Counted from the stretch's first letter, positions 1-9,403 are shown. The stretch: 64,000 nucleotides of DNA from an uncultured Pelagibacteraceae bacterium (GCA_902633185.1 CACPFN010000002.1:1-64000); one strand, 5' to 3'. Translations and numbers: made by a program. Notes: generated by a model not told the origin, from the letters alone.

Positions 1-370
1 TCTTCTTAATTTCATTTGCATATTCAGTGTTCCAAATTGTATCAGGATTAAAAACTATAAAATCTGTATCAACTGAATTATTTACTACATTTAAAAGACC
101 ACCCCCTGTATCTAATATTTCTTTACCATCTTCTATAATTTGAATTTCTAAACCAAAATTATTTGAAAAAATGAAATCTTTTATCTTATCACTTAAATAG
201 AAAGTATTAATTTTTAAAAATTTTATTTCTAATACTTTTATCAAGTTTATAGTATTTTCTAATAAACTAATCTCATTAATTTTTAAAAGTGGTTTTGGCG
301 TTTTCTCAGTTAATGGCATTAATCTTTTTCCAAATCCTGCACATAAAATTATTGCTGTTTTAATTTTCAT
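1..370 (-). CDS. murU: Nucleotidyltransferase, MurU-like (partial, 3' end outside window)
   Basis: The minus-strand frame opens with ATG at 370 and is still open at the window edge, so only about the first 123 residues are visible. The N-terminus reads AIILCAGFGKRL followed by MPLTEKTPKPLLKI, the G-x-G-x-R...P-x-T...PKPL signature of NTP-transferase enzymes that make NDP-sugars. A later D-T-G-G-G and an F-N-x-D stretch also fit the family. The start overlaps the stop of the upstream kinase by 4 bases (ATGA), so the two are co-translated. In the MurU/AmgK route of other bacteria this enzyme makes UDP-MurNAc from MurNAc-1-phosphate. That specificity is inferred from the kinase neighbour; a general sugar-phosphate nucleotidyltransferase is the alternative. 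Confidence 0.75.
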   Translation of the reverse strand, partial: MKIKTAIILCAGFGKRLMPLTEKTPKPLLKINEISLLENTINLIKVLEIKFLKINTFYLSDKIKDFIFSNNFGLEIQIIEDGKEILDTGGGLLNVVNNSVDTDFIVFNPDTIWNTEYANEIKK

Positions 371-1314
371 ATTTTTTTTATTCTTGGGTTTTTTTGTAGA
401 AAATTTTTTAAATCATGGAAATTTGGATTATTTTTAATACGATTATCGATTAATTTCCACGCATAAGGTATTAATTTTAGATATTTTCTTTTTTTATCTC
501 TTTTTGCAAGTCTTGTGAATATACCAATAATTTTTAGATTTCTTAAAACAGATAAAATTTCAAAATCATTAATAAATTGAGTTTCATTTTTATACTTAAA
601 TTTACTAAGAAATACTTTTAAAATATTTGACTTAAAACTATTTGAAGTTTTAATTCTTACATCATCTATAAGTGAGGCCAAATCATATGCTGGATTACCC
701 AAGACAGCATCTTGACTATCTATTAAAGCGATTTTATTTTTATAAAACATCATGTTTGAGACATGAAAATCTCTATGTACAAACACTTTGTGTTTGATTT
801 TTAAATTTAAATACAAATTATCTATTATTTTTTTGAGATTTTTTTTTAAATGTCCTTTTTGAATAATTAATTTATTTGCTGCTAAGTACCAATCTAAAAA
901 AAGGTATGACTCTTTAAGTATTTTAGCTTTTGAATAGTTTGATAAATTAAATTTTTTTTTAAGAAAATTTTGAGTTTTAAAATTTTTAATTTTTTGAATT
1001 TGATATAAAAGTTTTAGTATTTTTTTGTATTCATTTAATTTAGTTTTTGAGGATTTAATTTTATCCAACATGTTTTTATTGCCGAAATCCTCAATTTGTA
1101 TAAAATTTTTTTTATAATTTTGACTAATTAAACTTGGTGCTAGTATTTTATTTTTAATCAATATTTTGTTAACTGCATCATAATTTAACAGGTTTGATCG
1201 CTTTTGAATTTTGCTATAAACTAATACTGAATTATTTGTTCTATAAAATTGTCTAAAAGATGCATCTCCTGATAGTTTTTTAAATTTTTTCAAATTCATT
1301 AAAATTAAAATCAA
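367..1314 (-). CDS. amgK: Sugar kinase, AmgK-like (aminoglycoside phosphotransferase fold)
   Basis: This is a 315-residue protein of the APH fold. HRDFHVSN at residues 180-187 is the catalytic Brenner-type loop, and the D-S-Q-D stretch near 199-202 supplies the metal-binding Asp. AmgK phosphorylates MurNAc/GlcNAc at the anomeric carbon, and MurU then activates the product. The coupling to a nucleotidyltransferase by a 4-base overlap supports this role in peptidoglycan-sugar salvage. The called start overlaps tsaE by 35 bases; the internal Met at residue 6 (start at 1299) reduces this to 20 and is equally plausible. The protein is very lysine- and asparagine-rich, as are its neighbours. Substrate specificity is inferred from context. 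Confidence 0.72.
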   Translation of the reverse strand: MILILMNLKKFKKLSGDASFRQFYRTNNSVLVYSKIQKRSNLLNYDAVNKILIKNKILAPSLISQNYKKNFIQIEDFGNKNMLDKIKSSKTKLNEYKKILKLLYQIQKIKNFKTQNFLKKKFNLSNYSKAKILKESYLFLDWYLAANKLIIQKGHLKKNLKKIIDNLYLNLKIKHKVFVHRDFHVSNMMFYKNKIALIDSQDAVLGNPAYDLASLIDDVRIKTSNSFKSNILKVFLSKFKYKNETQFINDFEILSVLRNLKIIGIFTRLAKRDKKRKYLKLIPYAWKLIDNRIKNNPNFHDLKNFLQKNPRIKKI

Positions 1315-1762
1315 TATTATTAGATATAATTAAGTACCTATTTTCAAGCTTTTCATCGTATTCAAATTCTAATGTAAAAGTACTTTCTATATTGCGATCC
1401 AAGATTTCAGGCCATTCAATTAATCTAGCATAATCTTCTGAGTTTTCATTAATTCCTAAGTTATTTAATTCTTTTTTATCTTTAATTCTGTAAAGATCAA
1501 AATGTCTAACAATCAAAGAATTAATCTCATATTCATTTATAATATTAAAAGTTGGACTAGGTATTTCTGTTTTTTCTAAACCATTTTTTGTTTGAAGATA
1601 ATTAATTAGATACCTAATAAATGTAGTCTTGCCAACTCCGGTGTTTCCATAAAAAAGCAAAGTTGTATTTTTGCTAACTTTACTTGCAATTTTTTCAGCA
1701 ATTTTTTGTGTGATAATTTCTTTTGAAATATCTATTTTGCTACTTTTAGTAGCGATAGGCAT
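1280..1762 (-). CDS. tsaE: tRNA threonylcarbamoyladenosine biosynthesis ATPase TsaE
   Basis: This 160-residue protein has a Walker A motif (GNTGVGKTT, residues 39-47) and the TsaE-type segments [11 protein letters not shown] and HFDLYRI, followed by LIEWPE. TsaE is the ATPase partner of TsaB/TsaD in making t6A37 on ANN-decoding tRNAs in the cytoplasm. The length is normal for the family. The start overlaps the 3' end of ahcY by 17 bases and the end overlaps amgK, so ahcY-tsaE-amgK-murU read as one transcript. The order tsaE-amgK-murU is, as I recall, common in alphaproteobacteria. Confidence 0.9.
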   Translation of the reverse strand: MPIATKSSKIDISKEIITQKIAEKIASKVSKNTTLLFYGNTGVGKTTFIRYLINYLQTKNGLEKTEIPSPTFNIINEYEINSLIVRHFDLYRIKDKKELNNLGINENSEDYARLIEWPEILDRNIESTFTLEFEYDEKLENRYLIISNNIDFNFNEFEKI

Positions 1763-3032
1763 CTGGTTTATAAGGTCCTTCTGGTGTTACACTTATATAT
1801 TTTGCTTGATCATCTGATAATTTAGTTAATTTAGCTCCAACTTTTTCTAAATGAAGTCTGGCTACTTTCTCATCTAAATGTTTAGGTAAAACATATACTT
1901 TTTTCTCATACTTATCTGAGTTATTCCATAATTCTATCTGAGCTGTTACTTGATTTGTAAAAGAAGCACTCATTACAAAACTAGGGTGTCCTGTTGCGCA
2001 TCCAAGATTAACCAATCTACCTTCTGCTAATAAAATAATTCTTTTTCCATCCGGCAATGTAATTTCGTGAACTTGTGGTTTTATTTCATCCCATTTATAA
2101 TTTTTAAGAGCATCTACTTGGATCTCATTATCAAAGTGACCAATATTGCATAGAATTGCTCTATCTTTCATTTCTCTCATATGATCAGCTGTCACAATAT
2201 CTTTATTTCCTGTTGCCGTAACAACAATGTCGGCTTCTTTTATCATCTCATCCATTAAAACTACTTCATAACCTTCCATTGCAGCTTGGAGAGCACAAAT
2301 TGGGTCTGTTTCTGTAACCATAACTCTTGCACCGCTTTGACGAAGAGAAGCAGCGCTTCCCTTTCCAACATCTCCAAATCCAGCTACAATAGCTACCTTA
2401 CCTGACATCATGACGTCAGTAGCTCTTTTAATTCCATCAACTAAACTTTCTCGGCAACCATATAAATTGTCGAACTTAGATTTTGTTACTGAGTCATTAA
2501 CATTTATTGCTGGGACAAGTAAATTGCCTTCACTTTCCATTTTTTTTAATGCTAAAACTCCTGTAGTTGTCTCTTCTGATAAACCTTTAACATCATTTAA
2601 TAATTCTTTATAATCTTTGTGCATCAATGCTGTAAGATCGCCACCATCATCAAGTATCATATTTGGTTTCCAGCCATCTTTTCCTTCAATAGTTTGCTTT
2701 ACACACCACCAATATTCTTCTTCTGTTTCGCCTTTCCAAGCAAATACAGGAATGCCAGCTTTTGCAATTGCTGCTGCTGCATGGTCTTGTGTCGAAAAAA
2801 TATTACATGAGGACCATCTTACTTCGGCTCCTAACTCAACTAAAGTTTCTATTAAGACAGCTGTTTGTATTGTCATGTGTAAACAACCAACAATCCGAGC
2901 ACCATTTAAAGGTTTTTTACCCTTATATTCTTCTCTAAGAGCCATTAATCCTGGCATTTCAGTTTCAGCCAGTGAAATTTCTTTTCTTCCAAATTCCGCT
3001 TGAGATATATCTTTTACTTTAAAATCTTCCAT
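1746..3032 (-). CDS. ahcY: Adenosylhomocysteinase
   Basis: This is a 428-residue S-adenosylhomocysteine hydrolase, which splits SAH to adenosine and homocysteine in the methyl cycle. The NAD-binding segment [12 protein letters not shown] lies near residues 216-227. The conserved [12 protein letters not shown] stretch is near 78-89, and the C-terminus ends in the family-typical Y-K-P-x-x-Y-R-Y. Length matches bacterial AhcY. Only 44 bases separate it from chvG upstream, and I see no riboswitch there. It relieves SAH product inhibition of methyltransferases, which matters in an organism that also demethylates DMSP (dmdA at 53835). Confidence 0.97.
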   Translation of the reverse strand: MEDFKVKDISQAEFGRKEISLAETEMPGLMALREEYKGKKPLNGARIVGCLHMTIQTAVLIETLVELGAEVRWSSCNIFSTQDHAAAAIAKAGIPVFAWKGETEEEYWWCVKQTIEGKDGWKPNMILDDGGDLTALMHKDYKELLNDVKGLSEETTTGVLALKKMESEGNLLVPAINVNDSVTKSKFDNLYGCRESLVDGIKRATDVMMSGKVAIVAGFGDVGKGSAASLRQSGARVMVTETDPICALQAAMEGYEVVLMDEMIKEADIVVTATGNKDIVTADHMREMKDRAILCNIGHFDNEIQVDALKNYKWDEIKPQVHEITLPDGKRIILLAEGRLVNLGCATGHPSFVMSASFTNQVTAQIELWNNSDKYEKKVYVLPKHLDEKVARLHLEKVGAKLTKLSDDQAKYISVTPEGPYKPDAYRY

Positions 3033-3076
3033 AGAAAGAGGCTTTTAACAATTTCACTTAATATATCAACAAAGAT

Positions 3077-4609
3077 TTATGCTTCTGGGAAAATTATTTC
3101 AATTCTTGCCCCTTTATCTTTATTATTAGATGCGTTGATTTCACCACCATGAATTTCAACTAAATTTTTGACAATATTTAATCCCAAACCCGAATGTTCA
3201 CCAAAGTTTTCAGGTCTATTACTATAAAATCTATTAAATATCTTATTTGTATCCTTTTCACTAAATCCAGATCCCTGATCAACGACAACTAATTTAATTT
3301 TGTCATTTTTATCTTTTGATATTTCAACAGTAATTTCTTGATTATTTTCACTAAAAGAAATCGAGTTTTCTAATAAGTTTGCAATAATTTGTTCAATTCT
3401 ATTTTCTATCCCTAAGATACTATAATTTTTAATTCCATTAGATTTCAATTTAATTCCAATCGATTTTTTTGTTTCATAGATACTGTTAAAATCGTCAACA
3501 ACAGATTGAGCAATCTCTTTTAAATTTAATTTTTGCATTTTCTCAGAGGAAATTGCAGCCTCATCTCTTAGCATTTGAGAGTAATCAGTTATTAATCTTT
3601 CAATTCTCTCTACGTCATGTGATACTATATTAATTAATTTGTTTCTTTGAGATTTATCATTTGTTTCAGAAATTATCTCAGAGGCACTTTTTAGAGATGC
3701 TAAAGGATTTCTGATTTCATGCAAAAGATCTGTTGAATAATTTTCTGCTGTAGTAATTCTTTTGTTTAATTCACTAGTCATTTCATCAAGAGAATTTGAT
3801 AATTTTCCCAATTCGTCATTTCTTTTTTTTATATTTCCAATATTGGTCTTTTCCTTGCTTTTATTTTTTATAATATTTGTATATTGAACCAAATTTTTAA
3901 TTGGTTTTAAGAAGTATCTATTTAATACATATGAAAAAATTAAAATTACTAATGCGACAAGCAAAGCAGTTCTGATTATAAAATTTCTTCTTTCATCTAT
4001 TGCAACTTTTATTTCGTTGGCATTTTCAGTAATAGCTAAATAGCCTATTGTTTTGTTTTCACTGACTACATTTTTAACAGTTACTAATAAAAATTGATCA
4101 TAGTTTTCTTTAGAGTAAGTTAACGGTTTTCCATAATCTGATGAATATGAGTACTTTTTTAAATCTTCAAATATTTCTTTACTTTCAAAGCTTTTATTAC
4201 TCTCTTCCAAATTCTTATTTTGAATACTTTGATTATTTAAGTCACTCATTTCAATTATGTTTAGACTTCTTGAGAAAGCATTTGGATCTAAGTCTAAGGT
4301 ATCGGTATCTCCTAAGAGATTAAATTCACTATCAAATATCTGTACTCTGTCTATACTTTGAAATAAAAATTTGGTGGAAAACAGAAACTCTCTAATATCT
4401 TCAGATGAGAAATTTATTTTTAAACGATCAATATTTTCTGTTGTATTATCAATAATTTTTATGTGCGAGGCAGTTTTATTTTTAATGAGCGTAGGTTTTA
4501 CTGTGTTAAGGTAAAATAATGTTAATACTCCTATCACTAAAAAAACAATAAAGTTGATAACTAAGAATTTTTTTAAAATAGATTGATTATTAGATTTTGA
4601 AGTAGCCAT
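3077..4609 (-). CDS. chvG: Sensor histidine kinase, ChvG/ExoS type
   Basis: A 510-residue inner-membrane sensor kinase. TM1 is at about residues 14-34, a periplasmic domain of roughly 175 residues follows, and TM2 is at about 210-229. A HAMP-like region leads to the phospho-acceptor block LLHEIRNPLASL (His297). The ATPase has an N box (NLLENS), a G1 box (DQGSGF) and a G2 box (GLGLNIV). It overlaps the chvI stop by one base, which pairs sensor and regulator. In other alphaproteobacteria ChvG/ChvI (ExoS/ChvI, BvrS/BvrR) controls envelope functions in response to acid or envelope stress. The signal sensed here is not visible in the sequence. Confidence 0.85.
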   Translation of the reverse strand: MATSKSNNQSILKKFLVINFIVFLVIGVLTLFYLNTVKPTLIKNKTASHIKIIDNTTENIDRLKINFSSEDIREFLFSTKFLFQSIDRVQIFDSEFNLLGDTDTLDLDPNAFSRSLNIIEMSDLNNQSIQNKNLEESNKSFESKEIFEDLKKYSYSSDYGKPLTYSKENYDQFLLVTVKNVVSENKTIGYLAITENANEIKVAIDERRNFIIRTALLVALVILIFSYVLNRYFLKPIKNLVQYTNIIKNKSKEKTNIGNIKKRNDELGKLSNSLDEMTSELNKRITTAENYSTDLLHEIRNPLASLKSASEIISETNDKSQRNKLINIVSHDVERIERLITDYSQMLRDEAAISSEKMQKLNLKEIAQSVVDDFNSIYETKKSIGIKLKSNGIKNYSILGIENRIEQIIANLLENSISFSENNQEITVEISKDKNDKIKLVVVDQGSGFSEKDTNKIFNRFYSNRPENFGEHSGLGLNIVKNLVEIHGGEINASNNKDKGARIEIIFPEA

Positions 4610-5307
4610 TATTTAACATTCCAACGATAACCACTACCATATCTGGTTTCTATCGCTGAAAAGTTATTATCTACTTTTTTAAACTTTTTTCTAATCCTTT
4701 TTACGTGACTATCTATTGTTCTATCTTCAATATCTGTGTCTTCTCTGTAAGCAACATCCATTAATTGAGATCTTTCTTTAATAATTCCAGGTCTTTTTGC
4801 TAATTCCTTTACAATTAAGAATTCTGTTGTTGTTAATTTATCTGGTAATTGCTTGCCATCCCATTCACACTCTAGCTGTGAAGGGTCAAGTTTTAATTTT
4901 CCATGTGAAATTATATTTCTATTATCCTCTAAATTATTATCTTTTTTTCTAAGTTGGACACGAATTCTTTCAATAAGAACTTTAGTTGAAAAGCCACCTG
5001 ATTTTTTTACAAAATCATCAGCCCCTAGTTTTAGTCCTAAGAGCTCATCCACCTCTTCATCTTTTGAAGTTAAAAAGATAACGGGCATAGATGTTTTTTT
5101 TCTCAATTTTTTTAACAATTCTTCTCCATCCATTCTTGGCATTTTAATATCTATAACTGCAAGGTCTGGGGGATTTCTTGACAAACCTATTAAGGCACTT
5201 TCTCCATCCAAATAAGTTTGAATATTAAAACCCTCTTTCTCTAGAGCAATACTTAAACTAGTTAGTATATTTCTATCATCATCAACAAGGGCAATTGTTT
5301 GTTTCAT
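4609..5307 (-). CDS. chvI: Response regulator, ChvI (OmpR/PhoB family)
   Basis: This is a 232-residue two-domain regulator. The receiver has the acidic pair DDD at 9-11, phospho-acceptor Asp53 (VIDIKMP) and the conserved Lys near 101. The C-terminal winged helix carries DRTIDSHVKRIRKK, the DNA-recognition helix of the OmpR family, and ends R-Y-G-S-G-Y-R-W. The stop overlaps the chvG start by one base, so phosphotransfer partners are co-translated. Only about 50 bases separate its start from the end of polA, and I could not assign a clear promoter there. Confidence 0.9.
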   Translation of the reverse strand: MKQTIALVDDDRNILTSLSIALEKEGFNIQTYLDGESALIGLSRNPPDLAVIDIKMPRMDGEELLKKLRKKTSMPVIFLTSKDEEVDELLGLKLGADDFVKKSGGFSTKVLIERIRVQLRKKDNNLEDNRNIISHGKLKLDPSQLECEWDGKQLPDKLTTTEFLIVKELAKRPGIIKERSQLMDVAYREDTDIEDRTIDSHVKRIRKKFKKVDNNFSAIETRYGSGYRWNVK

Positions 5308-5358
5308 GTTTAACTATAAAAATACTAAAATGTTTAAAATTGGGCAATTAAATGTTTA

Positions 5359-8124
5359 TTAATGAAGCTCTCCCCAGTTATCACCTATGTTTACATCTAC
5401 CGATAATGGTATTGAAAATGAATGCAAATCACTATCTTTCACACTTGTCATAATATCTTTAATCTTTTTAGAAGCAGATTTAGTACCATTATCAATTACC
5501 TCAAAAATCAATTCATCGTGAATTTGAAGCAACATATTAAATTCATTTGTTTTTTTAGTATCAAGCTCATCGTTGATTCTAATCATAGCAAGTCGCATTA
5601 TTTCTGATGCAGATCCTTGGATAGGTGCATTTATAGCTGCCCTTTCTTGAAAATTTCTAACATTAAAATTTTTGTCATTGATTCCTGGAATATGAGTTTT
5701 TCGACCAAAAATATTTCTTACATATCCACTTTTTCTACAGAATTTAATTGTGTTATTCATGTATTCTTTAATTTCTGGAAATTTAATAAAATATGAATTT
5801 AGAAATTCTTCGGCTTCATTGTTTGATACACCAATTTGTTTAGCCAGACCATATTGAGATATTCCATAAATTATTCCAAAATTAATAGCTTTAGCTTTTC
5901 TCCTCATATCAGCATCAATTTTTTTTATGTCTGCACCAAAAACCTGGCTAGCGGTTAATGAGTGAATATCCTCATTATTTTTAAAAGCTTTTTTTAGTTC
6001 TTTTACATCAGCTAGATCAGCCAAAATTCTCATCTCGATCTGATTATAGTCTGCTGATATAAGTTTTTTATTTTTTTCTGATATGAAGGCTTTACGAATA
6101 TCTTTGCCCTCCTCAGTTTTAATAGGAATATTTTGTAAATTTGGATCACTAGATGCAAGTCTACCTGTTGTAGTTGCTGCTAACAGAAAAGATGTATGCA
6201 CTCTTTTTGTGTTGGGATTTAAATGCTCTGGCAAAGAGTCTGAATATGTATTTTTCAATTTACTAGATTGCCTCCATTCTAAAACCAATTTAGGAAATTC
6301 ATTCCCTTTGTAAGCTAAATCCTCTAGAACTGCTGCACCAGTTGCAAAACTCCCTTTTTTAGTCTTTTTTAGCGATGCAATTTTAAGGTCATTATACATT
6401 ATTTCACCCAACTGTTTAGTCGATGCAATATTAAATTTTTTTTTTGAAATTTTAAAAATTTGTTTTTCTAAATCTTGAAGTTTTTTTTCAAACTTAACAG
6501 ATAATTTTTTAAGAAAATTATTATCCAATTTTATGCCATTGATTTCCATTGATGCTAAAATTTTAATTAAAGGTTTTTCGAAAATTTCATAAATATTTAG
6601 TAATTTTTCTGATTTAAGCGACTTCAAAAATATTTTATATAAACGGTAAGTTATATCAGCATCTTCTGCCGCATAATCTTTTGCAATATTTAACTCTACT
6701 TGACTGAATTTAATTTCTTTTTTTCCAGATCCAACAAGATCTTTATATTTAATTGTTTTGTGACCAAGATGAATATCTGAAAGGGTATCCATATTATGTC
6801 TATTTTTCCCAGCATCTAAAACGTATGACATCAACATTGTATCTTCCATGCTTTGAATATCTATATCCCTTTTACGAAATATTATGTAATCGAATTTAAT
6901 ATTTTGCCCAATTTTTTTTAAACTTTTATCTTCTAAATATGGTTTTAAAATTCTCAAAACATCTTTTTCATTTAAATTATTTTTATCAATATGACCTGTT
7001 GGAATGTAACAAGCTTTACCTATTTTGCTAGAAATTGAGATACCAACTAAATTTGCCTGATGTGGGTCAAGAGAATCTGTTTCAGTATCAATAGAAAATT
7101 CACCAGCTTCTTCAGCTTCTTGCATCCAATCTTTTATTTCAGATAAATTTTTTATCAAAACATATTTATCTTTTGATATTTTAGATGTTTCTTTTTTGAC
7201 TTCTATTTCATCACTAAATTTGGATTGACCATACGTCGAAATTGCCGAACTCAATAACCTATTAAATTCCATTTCTCTCAAAAAATTGTATAACTTGTCT
7301 ACGTCTACTTTTTTTAGAACAAAGTCAGTTAATTTGTCTTTCACTGGAACATCATTTTTTAATGTGACCAGTTTTTTACTTACCAGAGCCTTATCTTTAT
7401 TTTCTAAAAGTGTTTCTCTTCTTTTATTCTGTTTTATTTTATTTGCGTTTTTGAGAAGATTTTCTAAATTTCCATATTCCTTAATTAATTCTGCTGCTGT
7501 TTTTACACCAATACCTGGAACGCCAGGTACATTGTCTGTACTATCCCCTGCTAGTGATTGAACATCAATTACTTTATCCGGACCAACCCCAAATTTATTG
7601 ATTACATCGTCATTAGATATAAATTTATTCTTCATTGGATCATATATACGAACCTTTTTTTTGAAAAGTTGCATTAAATCTTTGTCAGATGATACAATTG
7701 TTACCTTTGCACCTTCGTCTAATATTTGCTCTACATAGGTGGCTATCAAATCATCAGCCTCGTAATTTAACATTTCTATAGAGGGTAAATTGAATGCTAA
7801 TACTGACTTTCTAATATAATCGAATTGTGGAATTAGATCATCGGGAGCATCAGACCTATTTCCTTTATAATCTGAATATATTTCGTTTCGAAAATTCTTT
7901 CTTGCAGAGTCAAAGATTACTGCGAAATGAGTTGGTTTTTCTAAATTTTCGCTAGATTTAGAGTCCTCTAATAATTTAAACAGCATGTTACAAAATCCAC
8001 TTACTGCTCCTACTGGCAAACCATCACTTTTTCGTGTTAATGGCGGCAATGCATAATAGGCTCTAAATATGTATCCGGACCCATCAATAAGATAGAAATG
8101 ATCTGTTTTTTTAATTTTACCCAT
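5359..8124 (-). CDS. polA: DNA polymerase I
   Basis: This is a full-length 921-residue PolA. Residues 1 to about 290 form the 5'-3' exonuclease/flap domain (YEADDLIATY and the helix-hairpin-helix GVPGIGVKTA). About 320-510 is the 3'-5' exonuclease with its acidic motifs intact (D-T-E-T-D, NIKFD, YAAEDADIT), so proofreading is probably active. About 515-921 is the polymerase with motif A (SADYNQIEMRILA), motif B (RRKAKAINFGIIYG) and motif C (QIHDELIFE). It acts in Okazaki-fragment maturation and repair. A TTAACA-17-TATAAT promoter lies just upstream. Confidence 0.97.
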   Translation of the reverse strand: MGKIKKTDHFYLIDGSGYIFRAYYALPPLTRKSDGLPVGAVSGFCNMLFKLLEDSKSSENLEKPTHFAVIFDSARKNFRNEIYSDYKGNRSDAPDDLIPQFDYIRKSVLAFNLPSIEMLNYEADDLIATYVEQILDEGAKVTIVSSDKDLMQLFKKKVRIYDPMKNKFISNDDVINKFGVGPDKVIDVQSLAGDSTDNVPGVPGIGVKTAAELIKEYGNLENLLKNANKIKQNKRRETLLENKDKALVSKKLVTLKNDVPVKDKLTDFVLKKVDVDKLYNFLREMEFNRLLSSAISTYGQSKFSDEIEVKKETSKISKDKYVLIKNLSEIKDWMQEAEEAGEFSIDTETDSLDPHQANLVGISISSKIGKACYIPTGHIDKNNLNEKDVLRILKPYLEDKSLKKIGQNIKFDYIIFRKRDIDIQSMEDTMLMSYVLDAGKNRHNMDTLSDIHLGHKTIKYKDLVGSGKKEIKFSQVELNIAKDYAAEDADITYRLYKIFLKSLKSEKLLNIYEIFEKPLIKILASMEINGIKLDNNFLKKLSVKFEKKLQDLEKQIFKISKKKFNIASTKQLGEIMYNDLKIASLKKTKKGSFATGAAVLEDLAYKGNEFPKLVLEWRQSSKLKNTYSDSLPEHLNPNTKRVHTSFLLAATTTGRLASSDPNLQNIPIKTEEGKDIRKAFISEKNKKLISADYNQIEMRILADLADVKELKKAFKNNEDIHSLTASQVFGADIKKIDADMRRKAKAINFGIIYGISQYGLAKQIGVSNNEAEEFLNSYFIKFPEIKEYMNNTIKFCRKSGYVRNIFGRKTHIPGINDKNFNVRNFQERAAINAPIQGSASEIMRLAMIRINDELDTKKTNEFNMLLQIHDELIFEVIDNGTKSASKKIKDIMTSVKDSDLHSFSIPLSVDVNIGDNWGELH

Positions 8125-8149
8125 AATTTAATTTATAATAAATTGACGT

Positions 8150-8178
8150 ATTATAGTAAGAATAAAACATCCTGTTAA
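8150..8178 (-). promoter_or_regulatory. Sigma70-type promoter for polA
   Basis: Read on the minus strand, the sequence is TTAACA (8178-8173), a 17-base spacer, then TATAAT (8155-8150), which is a perfect -10 box. The predicted start is near 8143, giving a leader of about 19 bases before the polA ATG at 8124. The call rests on the consensus match and spacing only. Confidence 0.6.
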
Positions 8179-8224
8179 TAAATATTAGTGGATTAAACTT
8201 TATTAAAATAGTAATTTAAAGCTA

Positions 8225-8776
8225 ATGGAATTAGTAAATTCAATTTCTAATAATAAAATAATTAAAATCATAATATTTTCATTAATAGGTTCTATTTTAT
8301 TGACAATATCTGCAAAAATTAAAATACCTTTTTATCCAGTTCCTATGACTATGCAAACATTTATAGTTTTGTTTTTAGGAATTTCCTTTGGATATAAAGT
8401 TGGGGTACTTTCGGTAGTTTTTTATTTGATAGAAGGAATTATGGGATTACCGGTATTTTCTAACTCACCAGAGAAAGGAATAGGATTAGCTTATTTTGTT
8501 GGTCCCACAATGGGATATTTGATAGGTTTTATATTTGCATGTCTTATAGCAGGCATATTTACATACGATAAAAACCATATATTAAATTTTTTAAAAATTT
8601 TAATAGCAACATCAGTAATATATATTTTGGGCATTTTGTGGCTTGGAAATTTAATCGGTTGGGATAAACCAATATTAGAATTTGGTGTTTACCCATTTCT
8701 TTATGCTGAATTATTTAAGATATTATTACTAACAGCTTTAGTTAATAAAATTATTAAATTTAGAAAATATATTTAG
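8225..8776 (+). CDS. bioY: Biotin transporter substrate-binding protein BioY
   Basis: This is a 183-residue integral membrane protein with about six hydrophobic segments. It carries BioY-family signatures: IPFYPVPMTMQT near residues 35-46 and GPTMGYLIGF near 97-106. BioY is the S component of energy-coupling-factor biotin uptake and can also work alone. No ECF ATPase or T component is adjacent. The gene is isolated: it diverges from polA and runs tail-to-tail with regA (2-base gap). This fits biotin scavenging by a vitamin-dependent oligotroph. Confidence 0.88.
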   Translation: MELVNSISNNKIIKIIIFSLIGSILLTISAKIKIPFYPVPMTMQTFIVLFLGISFGYKVGVLSVVFYLIEGIMGLPVFSNSPEKGIGLAYFVGPTMGYLIGFIFACLIAGIFTYDKNHILNFLKILIATSVIYILGILWLGNLIGWDKPILEFGVYPFLYAELFKILLLTALVNKIIKFRKYI

Positions 8777-8778
8777 TA

Positions 8779-9342
8779 TTATCTTGGAGATCTTTTTGAT
8801 AGAATTCTTTGAAGAGTTCTTCGATGCATTTTAAGTCTTCTAGCAGTCTCAGATACATTTCTGTTACATAATTCAAAAACTCTGTGAATATGTTCCCATT
8901 TAACTCTATCAGCGGACATTGGATTTTCTGGTGGAGCAGCTTTTTTATTTGGGTCAGCTAAAAGTGCTTTTTCTACATCATCTGCATCTGCTGGTTTAGC
9001 CAAATAGTCTATTGCACCTTCTTTAATGGCTGCTACCGCAGTTGGTATATTTCCATAACCGGTAAGCATCACTATTCTGCTCTCTGAGTTATTTTTCTGG
9101 ATTTCTTTTACAACTTCTAGTCCGTTTCCATCGTTTAGTCTCAAGTCAACAACTGCAAAAGCAGGTTTTTTTGATTTCACAGACTCAATTCCAATTTTTA
9201 CACCCTCTGCTTGTGAAACAGAAAAGCCCTTTTTCTCCATTGCTCGAGCTAGTCTTTCTCTAAAAGGGTTGTCATCATCTACTATAAGTAGAGATTTATC
9301 CTCAAATTCTGTTATTTTTTTTAATACTTCTGCTTCTGGCAT
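8779..9342 (-). CDS. regA: Response regulator RegA/ActR/PrrA (global redox regulator)
   Basis: This is a 187-residue protein. Its receiver has the acidic pocket VDDD (21-24), phospho-acceptor Asp66 (VVDLRLNDGNG) and Lys116 (LAKPAD). A short proline-containing linker leads to a Fis-type helix-turn-helix (residues ~150-187: NVSETARRLKMHRRTLQRIL), the RegA/PrrA hallmark. In relatives it controls respiration, carbon fixation and redox balance with the kinase RegB/PrrB. No kinase gene is adjacent, so it is an orphan at this locus. A well-matched promoter sits so close that the mRNA may be nearly leaderless. Confidence 0.92.
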   Translation of the reverse strand: MPEAEVLKKITEFEDKSLLIVDDDNPFRERLARAMEKKGFSVSQAEGVKIGIESVKSKKPAFAVVDLRLNDGNGLEVVKEIQKNNSESRIVMLTGYGNIPTAVAAIKEGAIDYLAKPADADDVEKALLADPNKKAAPPENPMSADRVKWEHIHRVFELCNRNVSETARRLKMHRRTLQRILSKRSPR

Positions 9343-9346
9343 GGAC

Positions 9347-9376
9347 CTTATATGGAAACATTCTAAATTATTTCAA
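9347..9376 (-). promoter_or_regulatory. Sigma70-type promoter for regA, almost no leader
   Basis: On the minus strand the sequence is TTGAAA (9376-9371), 18 bases, then TATAAG (9352-9347). The expected start point is about 9340, which coincides with the regA ATG at 9342-9340. If this promoter is used, the transcript would be leaderless or nearly so. Confidence 0.5.
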
Positions 9377-9403
9377 GGGTACATTTTTACTTTACATTGG
9401 CTC

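Noticed and set aside
1280..1314. Frameshift or pseudogene at the tsaE-amgK overlap
   Set aside because: Both proteins are full length with intact motifs; the overlap is explained by a choice of start codon (residue 6 Met) and general gene packing.
2617..3003. 128-codon open frame opposite ahcY
   Set aside because: Antisense shadow of a highly conserved gene; no independent start signal or family features.
3033..3076. SAH riboswitch upstream of ahcY
   Set aside because: The gap is 44 bases and shows none of the required stem structure.
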